From Planctomycetota bacterium (GTDB taxonomy: Bacteria > Planctomycetota > Phycisphaerae > WQYP01): a DNA stretch of 5,617 nucleotides. Of the stretch, positions 1 to 5,534 are shown piece after piece. The position numbers and the translations under genes are program-made. Position 1 is the stretch's first letter. The number at the start of each line of letters is the position of its first letter. Under the pieces are notes generated by a model that had not been told where the DNA came from, ran no database searches, and saw only the letters and a list, made by a program, of their open reading frames with translations. Where the stretch lies: assembly GCA_021795535.1 (NCBI GenBank), contig JAJYPG010000113.1, forward strand, positions 1-5,617. The letters run 5' to 3'.

Positions 1-1512
1 CCGGAAAAAACGCACCATAGACGGTGAAAAAATATAGCATCGGCCAGCCCATACCAGCAATCCTCCGCCACAGAGTGACACGAGAACCCCATACGCCACC
101 GCCGTCGCCGTGGCCGTGCGACTATATAAACTGCTGACCGCGGCACTGACCAAAACTGAAACCACGGCAATAACAACCAGGCAAATCAGAGCGATAATAA
201 TGCGGTGCGTATGGGTGGAATTAATCAACAGCATAACCGCGTAACCGGGCAGCGTCGCGAGCATAATAAGCAAAAGCGTTCGTGCCGCGCTTAACAGTTT
301 TCCAATAACAATGGTTACCGGCGCAAGGGGTGTCATCTGAAGTATTTGCCATGAACCCGTCTGAATTTCCGAACTGATGAGTCCTGCGGAAAGTGTGGGA
401 GCCATCAGAATAATCATGGAAACCTGCAGCAGTACAATTATTTCACCCAGCGTGCGTGCGGTGAAACTCATGGAACCCCATGACGCCGCCAGCATCAGCC
501 CCAGCGAAACAATCAGACATCCACCAATCAGGCGCATCATCCAGTGGGAACGGCCAAAACGAGATGAGCGAAATTCCTTTACCATAACCGGGTTGGACCA
601 CGGTCCAATCAGGTTGCTGCGCCGCTGCGGGTCAAAAAACCACAGATACATGATCCGCCGCCACGCCTTCACGCCCGTTGAGCGGTCATCGGTGATTTTG
701 CCGGAGGCTCGCGGACGATCAAAAAGCCGGCTCGCCAGACGGCGAATGGTGGCCACCGCCAGCAGTGCTGAAAGCACAAGGCTTGCCACAACATAGTGAA
801 GCATTGCATGTTGTGCATTCATGCTGGCGGTCTGCCCGCCAAGCCTGCGCTGGCCCAGTGCGTGTATCACGGCCGGAATGGGGGACAGCGATCCCAACCA
901 CGCCACCGGCTCGCCCAGGCCGGGCATATTCCGATGGATAAAGATGGGGGGAATAAGAACCAGAATGCCAATGGTGAAAAGAATCGCATACGTGGTGCGA
1001 AGTGCCGCTTCCACAGTTGCGGATCGTATGCTCACATACAACCCCACTGCTGTGGATTGCAGTGCCACGCAAGCCAAAATTCCATACAGCGGCAGTAACT
1101 GGTGCGTAATACTTACGCCGCCCATGGTGTAACACGCCACGGCGGGGGGGATGCTCAATACCAGCAGAAGCAGCGGTACGCCCAAAACCCCCACCAGCTT
1201 GCCCCAATAAACCGCAACGGGCGAAAGCGGCGAATTCAGCAGTAACGCCAGCGTCCCGCTGCGCTTTTCTGACACCAGTGTGCCCGCCGGAAACGCCGGG
1301 GCAATAATCATCAATCCCGCCAGAAGCGTGTAGCCGAACAGACTCAGCACATTAGCCGCCTGCTGCCCGGAAAGATTTACGTGTGCGCTTACCGGCCAGC
1401 GCAGCAGAACCACCGCAGCCAGCGCGGCAAGCCATAGAATTTCAATCACCAATGTTTGCCAGCGGCGCAGAAGGCCAATAAATTCGCGGCGGATAATGGG
1501 GTTGTTGATCAT
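1..1512 (-). CDS. ABC-2 type transporter permease, fused double-length (3' end beyond window)
   Basis: The frame is open without a stop from ATG 1512 to the window edge (504 residues, C-terminus missing). It is a polytopic inner-membrane protein with roughly eleven hydrophobic segments, near residues 20-38, 53-75, 104-124, 135-156, 174-192, 235-255, 328-346, 355-380, 404-430, 438-462 and 472-488. Two ABC-2 permease halves are fused. Each opens with an NP-x4-EF element (N4-F11 and N307-F314). Each then has the AP....AG...SE...G....L..PL.PV....GKL block (residues 65-107 and 365-407, about 15 of 42 identical without gaps). The linker around 255-300 is polar and basic. The family forms the membrane pore driven by a separate ATPase, here the gene immediately upstream. 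Start choice is firm: GGAG at 1523-1520 lies 7 nt upstream, and the ATG overlaps the ATPase stop as ATGA, which suggests translational coupling. Substrate unknown. Confidence 0.88.
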   Translation of the reverse strand, partial: MINNPIIRREFIGLLRRWQTLVIEILWLAALAAVVLLRWPVSAHVNLSGQQAANVLSLFGYTLLAGLMIIAPAFPAGTLVSEKRSGTLALLLNSPLSPVAVYWGKLVGVLGVPLLLLVLSIPPAVACYTMGGVSITHQLLPLYGILACVALQSTAVGLYVSIRSATVEAALRTTYAILFTIGILVLIPPIFIHRNMPGLGEPVAWLGSLSPIPAVIHALGQRRLGGQTASMNAQHAMLHYVVASLVLSALLAVATIRRLASRLFDRPRASGKITDDRSTGVKAWRRIMYLWFFDPQRRSNLIGPWSNPVMVKEFRSSRFGRSHWMMRLIGGCLIVSLGLMLAASWGSMSFTARTLGEIIVLLQVSMIILMAPTLSAGLISSEIQTGSWQILQMTPLAPVTIVIGKLLSAARTLLLIMLATLPGYAVMLLINSTHTHRIIIALICLVVIAVVSVLVSAAVSSLYSRTATATAVAYGVLVSLCGGGLLVWAGRCYIFSPSMVRFFR

Positions 1513-2507
1513 TTTGCCGCTCCAGATTCCACGGTTGCGGATGTTCCATTTGTCACTTCTTCCGACTGCCCGCTAACGGAAAGAAAGGCATCCTCAAGAT
1601 CCTGGGGTACTTCGCGAAATTGCGCCACACTCACGCCCGTTGCCATGAGTTGTTGAAGCAGCAGGCTTAGGCCTGTTTCATCGGTGGTGGTGGAGAATCG
1701 CACCATGGCTTCTGCGGGGGCGGAGTGAACGTCGGAAACATTTTTCATCGTGGCCACCCGTTCGGCTATGGTGGAAACATCCGCCGCGCGGACCAGTTGA
1801 ATTTCGATAATCCGCCGTGCCCGCACCTGCTTCATAATTTGATCCAGTGATCCGAAGGCGCGTAATTTTCCGCCAGTCATAATCGCCACCATGTTACATA
1901 TTCGGGAAAGTTCCGGCAGAATATGGCTGGTAACAATAAGCGTCTTGCCCGCCGCCGCCAGTTTCAGAAGCACTTCGCGCATTTCCACGCGGGCTGTCGG
2001 GTCCAGGCCGTTGGCTGGTTCATCCAGAATAAGCACTGGTGGATCATGAAGCATGATCCGCGACATCGCCACACGCTGCTTCATGCCATGGGAAAGACTT
2101 TCCACAAACATGTCCGCCATATATCCCGCACCGGTCATATCCATCGCAGTGTTCATCCGTTTTTGCCGCTCTTTTCGCGGAATGCCAAACGCGGCCCCAA
2201 AAAAATCCAGATATTCCCGCACGCGCATGTTTTCATAGAGTCCGAACGTGTCGGGCATGTAGCCCACCAGTCGCTTGATTTTCCGGGTTTCCAGCGTGCA
2301 GTTTACTCCGGAAATGGAGGCTGTGCCGCTGGTTGGCCTGATTAACCCGACCAGAATTTTAATGGCGGTGGTTTTTCCCGCGCCATTCGGGCCAATAAAG
2401 CCAAGAATCTGCCCCGACTGAAGTTCGAAGGAAAGATTGTCCAACGCGGTAAAATCACCATAACGCTTCGTAAGGAATTCTGTTTTTACCACTGTCTCAT
2501 TGCTCAT
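1509..2507 (-). CDS. ABC-2 type transporter ATP-binding protein
   Basis: This 332-residue cytoplasmic ATPase should power the permease encoded directly downstream. Visible motifs are Walker A GPNGAGKT (39-46), signature LSHGMKQR (138-145), Walker B VLILDEP (158-164), D-loop NGLD (166-169) and H-loop histidine H195 in TSH. The Q-loop site reads GYMPD (82-86), with Asp86 where most ABC ATPases have Gln. Residues 215-332 form an accessory C-terminal domain ending in a DLEDAFLSV block, typical of CcmA/NatA-like ABC-2 ATPases. The frame can be extended to a GTG at 2540, but that codon has no good ribosome site. The ATG at 2507 has AGGA 7 nt upstream, so it is preferred. The stop overlaps the permease start by four bases; the upstream gene ends 55 bp before. 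Exporter ATPase of the DrrA/NatA/GldA kind is certain at family level; the cargo is not known. Confidence 0.94.
   Translation of the reverse strand: MSNETVVKTEFLTKRYGDFTALDNLSFELQSGQILGFIGPNGAGKTTAIKILVGLIRPTSGTASISGVNCTLETRKIKRLVGYMPDTFGLYENMRVREYLDFFGAAFGIPRKERQKRMNTAMDMTGAGYMADMFVESLSHGMKQRVAMSRIMLHDPPVLILDEPANGLDPTARVEMREVLLKLAAAGKTLIVTSHILPELSRICNMVAIMTGGKLRAFGSLDQIMKQVRARRIIEIQLVRAADVSTIAERVATMKNVSDVHSAPAEAMVRFSTTTDETGLSLLLQQLMATGVSVAQFREVPQDLEDAFLSVSGQSEEVTNGTSATVESGAAK
1520..1523 (-). promoter_or_regulatory. ribosome binding site of the ABC-2 permease
   Basis: GGAG lies 7 nt before the permease ATG and inside the last codons of the ATPase. Together with the ATGA stop/start overlap it fixes the permease start and points to coupled translation of the two subunits. 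Confidence 0.7.
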
Positions 2508-2514
2508 TATGTAT

Positions 2515-2518
2515 TCCT
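2515..2518 (-). promoter_or_regulatory. ribosome binding site deciding the ATPase start
   Basis: AGGA lies 7 nt before the ATG at 2507. The alternative in-frame GTG at 2540 is preceded by an AAGTAGAAA stretch with no good match to the anti-Shine-Dalgarno sequence. This favours the 332-residue form over the 343-residue form. Confidence 0.65.
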
Positions 2519-2562
2519 GTCTGTTTGAATCTGGTATCACTTTCTACTTGTGGGTCATGCCC

Positions 2563-4860
2563 TCATGGCTGAGAACCACTGACCGATAATCGCACCGAGT
2601 GCATTTCCCATGCAGTTGCCCGCAAATTCTTTCCGCCAATATAAATTCCCACCGCCAGCCCGCCATTTCCGCCGACCAGTGGTGAATGCCTTGCCCCCAG
2701 GCGAAACAGCATCCGTCCCGCCGGGGATTCAATTGTTTTGACTGCCCGCCACACTCCTTTGCGGCGAACCATAATGGTGACGGGGCGTCCCGGAGCGCTA
2801 AGGTTCAGATGCAGCACGCCGGAGGTAACGCGCAAGTGGTTTTCCACCGCCGGTAATTGATAACGAATATAGATATGCGAACTGTGTGAAATATGCTGAA
2901 TCCATTCGTGACGGTTCGATTCATACACAGTGCTTGCCGCTTGTTGCCCAGGCCCTTTAATAAGATCAAACGGTAAAAATGGCCATGGAATGTGTACCTT
3001 TTTTCCAGCAGCCGGCGGCTTAAGTTCTATGGGTAAATCCACAACGCTTTGCGTGTAACGCTGGGGTGACCCGCCTGGTGTAAGCGGTGCAGTCCAGTGG
3101 TCCGTTTGGCAAAAAATATGCGGTGTTCGCACCCCGCGCAGGACAATGGCATGGTAAACTTTGCCAATGGACGCAAGAGAGGCTGTCAGCAGGCCCGCCG
3201 CAAGATACTCTCCATGCGGCAGAATGGACGAATCGCCGAATTTCATACGCGAAGCCGGTAATCCGCGTACCGCCAGCATCCCCGCCGGTGCCGCGACAAC
3301 CACATTACCCATCCGGTCCGCCTTAAGTGGGCCGGAGTCAATTTCCAGACCGCCTGGCCCAAAATGGCCATGTACCACCGCCAGTTGCCGCTCCGGCATA
3401 ACCGCCTGGTAATGCAGTGTAAGAAGTGACCCGGAGGCAAGACGCAAATCTTGCAGGTTCAGCGCGCCATCGGATGCACAATGTATCTTCAAAAGTTTTT
3501 GCCGTGCCAGCACCCCCTGCGATTGCGGCAGTGCCCCGGCATGAAATGCCAGACTCGTTTTAACCTGATATGGACTGAAGTTGGCACATACACCGCGTAC
3601 CAGCATGAGATGCTGATTGGGAAAAATTTCCATCACCTGTGCCACGGAACATGTCTGCGGTACACGTCCGCGTTGCAGTCGGCCAAAAAGAAACAGCAGG
3701 CCACCAGCCACAATGACGCCACCAAGAAGCGCCAGCACGCTCAATTCCATACGTCCGCGGCGGGTGGCCCAGATGGCCCCAACAATAAGAAGCATCGTCA
3801 GGCCAACAAGAACCGCCGCCACGATGGGACGCGATTCAATCCGATAACCGATGTGCCCACGGGCCAGCGTGGCCACCGACGCAATATTCAGGGGTTTGCC
3901 TGTTTTGAAAAATTGTTGCGATATTGGCCACAGAACACTACCCGGTTTCCCTTTGGCATTAAGCATGGCGTGGCCATTTATCGCGCTTACAAACAGTTTC
4001 CCCTCGCCAACTCGGCATGTGGCTACGGCTGGCCAGCCATTCACACGTTCCAGAACGCGCATTGAGCCAACCCATAAATACGCCAACGAAATCGCGTGGC
4101 CAAGCCGCATCGTTCGCTTCACATTTTGTGCCGTGAAATGCAGCGTTGCCACCCGGCCCCGTCCCACCACAGTGCAGCGCCATGCCCCACCCAACAATGC
4201 CCGGCAGAATGACTGCGGCGTGTGCTGGGCCTGTATCCAAAGGTGGCCACCGCTTACCAGCCACTGGCGCAGCGCTAAAATCTGCGATGGGGCCAGCTTC
4301 GGCCTTTTTATTGACAACGCCAGGCCAAACAGACCATCATAACCCGCCAACTCAAACGGAAGGTTGGAAGTGGCCGCATAACCAAGCTGCGGTCTAAAGC
4401 CAATCTGCGTTCGCATTCCGGAAATACGCGAAGCGGTTCCATGGTCCGAGCTGTCAAAAATGGCCGCGGTTGGCATCCGCGAGTGATCCACAAAAAGCCC
4501 GCCTGAATATTTCCTGCCTTCGCCCGCGCCAATACGCCATGAGTTTATGAAAACAATCCCAGCCTTTTTGATACCCGTCGGACAAAGCACCGGAAACCCA
4601 AAACGAATCAGACCATGCGCCGGCACACCCACGGTGCGCTGAAATTCCAGTCCGGGTTCATTCTTGATTTGAAAACCAATCCGTACTTTTTTCAGTTTCT
4701 CTCCGGAATTGCTCGCCGCGCTTAACCCGCTGATCCAGCGTCCCGCGCGTGCCCCGGAAAGACCAATGGCCGCAGGAGCAAGTTTAACGCTCGCCCGCAA
4801 GGCGTTACCGGTGGCAAACAGAATAACCAAAGCAGCTACGAAAACGCGCCATTGCCGCAT
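2563..4860 (-). CDS. large exported membrane-anchored protein of unknown function, first gene of the ABC-2 operon
   Basis: I do not recognise a named family for these 765 residues. Residues 1-23 look like a signal peptide (MRQW, then a hydrophobic core, with plausible cleavage near Ala20 or Ala23). Two adjacent hydrophobic helices lie at about 345-365 and 373-393. Between them is RRGR (367-370), which by the positive-inside rule puts this loop in the cytoplasm. The N-terminal (24-344) and C-terminal (394-765) parts would then both lie outside the membrane. Residues 174-210 (YDGL...LAPSQ...LRQWLVSGGHLWIQ) resemble the helix-then-GG-strand segment of glutamine-amidotransferase-like domains found in proteins beside GldA/GldF-type transporters, but no catalytic Cys-His pair is evident. 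Eight cysteines are present, including C219/C229 and C404/C425. The start is fixed: an in-frame TGA directly precedes the ATG, with GGAG 9 nt upstream. It precedes the ATPase by 55 bp, so it is probably a partner of the transporter. Confidence 0.85.
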   Translation of the reverse strand: MRQWRVFVAALVILFATGNALRASVKLAPAAIGLSGARAGRWISGLSAASNSGEKLKKVRIGFQIKNEPGLEFQRTVGVPAHGLIRFGFPVLCPTGIKKAGIVFINSWRIGAGEGRKYSGGLFVDHSRMPTAAIFDSSDHGTASRISGMRTQIGFRPQLGYAATSNLPFELAGYDGLFGLALSIKRPKLAPSQILALRQWLVSGGHLWIQAQHTPQSFCRALLGGAWRCTVVGRGRVATLHFTAQNVKRTMRLGHAISLAYLWVGSMRVLERVNGWPAVATCRVGEGKLFVSAINGHAMLNAKGKPGSVLWPISQQFFKTGKPLNIASVATLARGHIGYRIESRPIVAAVLVGLTMLLIVGAIWATRRGRMELSVLALLGGVIVAGGLLFLFGRLQRGRVPQTCSVAQVMEIFPNQHLMLVRGVCANFSPYQVKTSLAFHAGALPQSQGVLARQKLLKIHCASDGALNLQDLRLASGSLLTLHYQAVMPERQLAVVHGHFGPGGLEIDSGPLKADRMGNVVVAAPAGMLAVRGLPASRMKFGDSSILPHGEYLAAGLLTASLASIGKVYHAIVLRGVRTPHIFCQTDHWTAPLTPGGSPQRYTQSVVDLPIELKPPAAGKKVHIPWPFLPFDLIKGPGQQAASTVYESNRHEWIQHISHSSHIYIRYQLPAVENHLRVTSGVLHLNLSAPGRPVTIMVRRKGVWRAVKTIESPAGRMLFRLGARHSPLVGGNGGLAVGIYIGGKNLRATAWEMHSVRLSVSGSQP

Positions 4861-4869
4861 TCAATCAAA

Positions 4870-4873
4870 CTCC
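4870..4873 (-). promoter_or_regulatory. ribosome binding site of the exported-protein gene
   Basis: GGAG lies 9 nt before the ATG at 4860. An in-frame TGA sits directly before that ATG, so no longer product is possible. An overlapping ATG at 4875 opens a four-codon frame (M-E-F-D) closed by the same TGA. Confidence 0.6.
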
Positions 4874-4887
4874 ATAAGTCACCAAAG

Positions 4888-4906
4888 ACGCCATAAGAAT
4901 TGGCGT
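4888..4906. repeat. inverted repeat ACGCCA-N7-TGGCGT
   Basis: Perfect 6-bp arms (4888-4893 and 4901-4906) flank TAAGAAT. The repeat lies 28 nt before the start codon of the exported-protein gene, so it could be a leader hairpin or a protein-binding dyad. The core CGCCA-N7-TGGCG recurs at 4984-5000. Confidence 0.5.
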
Positions 4907-4934
4907 ACCAGACAAGCTGGCAATGGTAAACGAT

Positions 4935-4951
4935 TTGGCGAATTTGGCCAA
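4935..4951. repeat. inverted repeat TTGGC-N7-GCCAA
   Basis: Five-bp arms (4935-4939 and 4947-4951) flank a 7-nt spacer, the same spacer length as the dyads at 4888-4906 and 4982-5002. Arms this short are weak evidence on their own. Confidence 0.35.
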
Positions 4952-4981
4952 CAGTAATACCGATAAATGTACTGTTTCGGG

Positions 4982-5002
4982 TCCGCCAATTTTTCTGGCG
5001 GA
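4982..5002. repeat. inverted repeat TCCGCCA-N7-TGGCGGA
   Basis: Perfect 7-bp arms (4982-4988 and 4996-5002) flank the loop ATTTTTC. No T-run follows on either strand, so this is not a standard rho-independent terminator. The right arm can pair instead with 5034-5038, giving an alternative hairpin. Confidence 0.55.
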
Positions 5003-5038
5003 TTGAGGACTGTCCTGGGAGCGCGGCTGTCCTCCGCC
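4997..5038. repeat. larger bulged hairpin GGCGG..AGGAC / GTCCTCCGCC
   Basis: GGCGG (4997-5001) and AGGAC (5006-5010) together complement GTCCT (5029-5033) and CCGCC (5034-5038). This makes a 10-bp stem with a four-base ATTG bulge. Inside it AGGAC-T-GTCCT (5006-5016) forms a tight palindrome of its own. The structure cannot coexist with the 4982-5002 stem because both use 4997-5001. Confidence 0.4.
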
Positions 5039-5080
5039 GCTTTGGGCCGGCAAGCGGGTACCCACTGTTAAGCACAAAGA

Positions 5081-5121
5081 ACCGTTATGCTGGAAGTTTG
5101 GCAAATCCCGATTATAACGGT
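5081..5121. repeat. inverted repeat ACCGTTAT-N25-ATAACGGT
   Basis: Perfect 8-bp arms (5081-5088 and 5114-5121) have centres 33 bp apart. The right arm overlaps the proposed minus-strand -10 element, and the left arm lies just downstream of the predicted start of transcription. This fits a two-site operator better than an RNA hairpin, because the right arm would not be transcribed from that promoter. Confidence 0.4.
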
Positions 5122-5138
5122 CACACCAAACAGTACAA
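5111..5138 (-). promoter_or_regulatory. possible promoter of the ABC-2 operon
   Basis: On the minus strand a perfect TATAAT -10 lies at 5116-5111. It is preceded after 16 nt by TTGTAC (5138-5133), only a three-of-six match to the -35 consensus. Transcription would start near 5104 and leave a leader of about 240 nt before the ATG at 4860. A promoter nearer the gene was looked for, but nothing better was seen. Confidence 0.4.
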
Positions 5139-5152
5139 AAACCTATTGCCCC

Positions 5153-5180
5153 TTGACAGTTTCCGCCAATTTTGTAATCT
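5153..5180 (+). promoter_or_regulatory. sigma-70-type promoter of the tRNA-Asn gene
   Basis: A perfect TTGACA -35 (5153-5158) is followed after 16 nt by TAATCT (5175-5180), a moderate -10. Start of transcription is expected near 5187, about 35 nt before the mature tRNA. A CGCGC stretch at the expected start is reminiscent of GC-rich start regions in stringently controlled stable-RNA promoters. That last point is inference. Confidence 0.6.
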
Positions 5181-5221
5181 ACAGTTCGCGCATGAAACAG
5201 CGCAGCGTCCATTTTCCGCTT

Positions 5222-5293
5222 TCCGCGGTAGCTCAATGGTAGAGCAATCGGCTGTTAACCGATTTGTTGTAGGTTCGAGTCCTACCCGCGGAG
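5222..5293 (+). tRNA. tRNA-Asn (anticodon GTT)
   Basis: A full cloverleaf can be drawn. The acceptor stem pairs TCCGCGG (5222-5228) with CCGCGGA (5286-5292). The D stem is GCTC/GAGC (5231-5234, 5242-5245). The anticodon stem is ATCGG/CCGAT (5247-5251, 5259-5263), with loop CTGTTAA and anticodon GTT at 5254-5256. The T stem is GTAGG/CCTAC (5269-5273, 5281-5285) with loop TTCGAGT. All four stems are perfectly paired. The discriminator base is G (5293), as usual for asparagine tRNAs. The CCA end is not encoded, since TTT follows. The gene reads Asn codons AAC and AAU, is preceded by its own promoter, and appears to stand alone. Confidence 0.97.
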
Positions 5294-5294
5294 T

Positions 5295-5534
5295 TTGCAA
5301 CAGGAATCACCATATTGGGTCTACATCCTGCAAAATCCAGCGGGCCGCTATTACATCGGCAGCACTGGCAACCTGCCGGCGCGCATCGAACACCACAACA
5401 CCTTAGGCATCGCGACAAAACAACTTGAGCATTCTGGCTGGGTCTTTTACCCGCTGGCGGCGTTGCTCGCTTGTTACGTCTCCATGCGGATACCCGTGGT
5501 TGATGAGCTTACTTCAAACTCCCTCCCCGTTTGA
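5295..5534 (+). pseudogene. GIY-YIG endonuclease remnant, C-terminally truncated
   Basis: The frame (79 codons) starts at best with TTG, two bases after the tRNA, and has no ATG or proper ribosome site. An in-frame TAA lies upstream within the tRNA. Residues 8-35 (WVYILQNPAGRYYIGS... NLPARIEHHN) match the N-terminal half of the small GIY-YIG (UPF0213-like) family: VYIL strand, YIGS motif, Arg30 and H33/H34-N35. In intact members a Pro-Trp strand and a helix carrying the catalytic glutamate follow. Here GW (48-49) may be the relic of the first, but the region where the RE helix should fall has no such glutamate. The other two plus frames do not supply it either. The last 26 bases overlap the 3' end of the opposing polymerase gene. 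Homology is visible only to about 5440. It could still be a short expressed protein, but a dead fragment is more likely. Confidence 0.55.

Larger units (their letters stand above)
4861..5221. other. gene-free divergent intergenic region rich in short repeats
   Basis: These 361 bases separate the minus-strand operon from the plus-strand tRNA. No frame here shows a recognisable protein. The region holds two candidate promoters pointing away from each other, at least five short inverted repeats, and a 12-nt direct repeat. If the minus-strand promoter is real, most of it (about 5104 to 4861) is a long 5' leader of the operon. Confidence 0.6.

Noticed and set aside
1144..1150. Run of seven G that could mark a frameshift in the permease
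   Set aside because: The permease frame is open and motif-consistent on both sides (K-L-V-G-V before, V-A-C-Y-T after), so no shift is needed.
719..1207. Minus-strand 162-codon frame in another phase within the permease
   Set aside because: The permease frame is continuous across it with clear transmembrane and ABC-2 motifs. This frame gives a composition rich in Cys, His, Gly and Arg, typical of a shadow.
3451..4065. Plus-strand frame of 204 codons
   Set aside because: It lies antisense to the exported-protein gene and has no recognisable motif. The minus frame has the signal peptide, membrane helices and ribosome site.
3851..4342. Plus-strand frame of 163 codons
   Set aside because: Antisense shadow of the same minus-strand gene, with Pro/Arg/Thr-rich low-quality composition.
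4951..4975. ACAGTA-N13-TACTGT inverted repeat resembling an SOS box
   Set aside because: The arms are in the opposite orientation to the CTG-N10-CAG of a classical LexA site, and the spacing is wrong. Short arms at this spacing are easily random.
5054..5072. Stretch ending ACCCACTGTTA that recalls the end of a cobalamin riboswitch core
   Set aside because: The other conserved parts of that riboswitch are not in the expected order or position, and no B12-related gene follows on the plus strand.
4865..5236. Minus-strand frame across the intergenic region whose tail (about 4970-4865) is hydrophobic
   Set aside because: The tail faintly recalls a membrane segment, but the frame runs through the tRNA and its promoter, and nothing upstream in the frame looks like a protein. 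It could be a remnant, but I cannot support that.
5098..5406. Plus-strand 102-codon frame covering the tRNA
   Set aside because: It reads straight through the tRNA gene and its promoter, so it is not a plausible protein.
5440..5452. GGGT-CTTTT-ACCC mini-hairpin as terminator
   Set aside because: The stem is only 4 bp and no T-run follows, so it does not qualify as a terminator for the tRNA or the polymerase gene.
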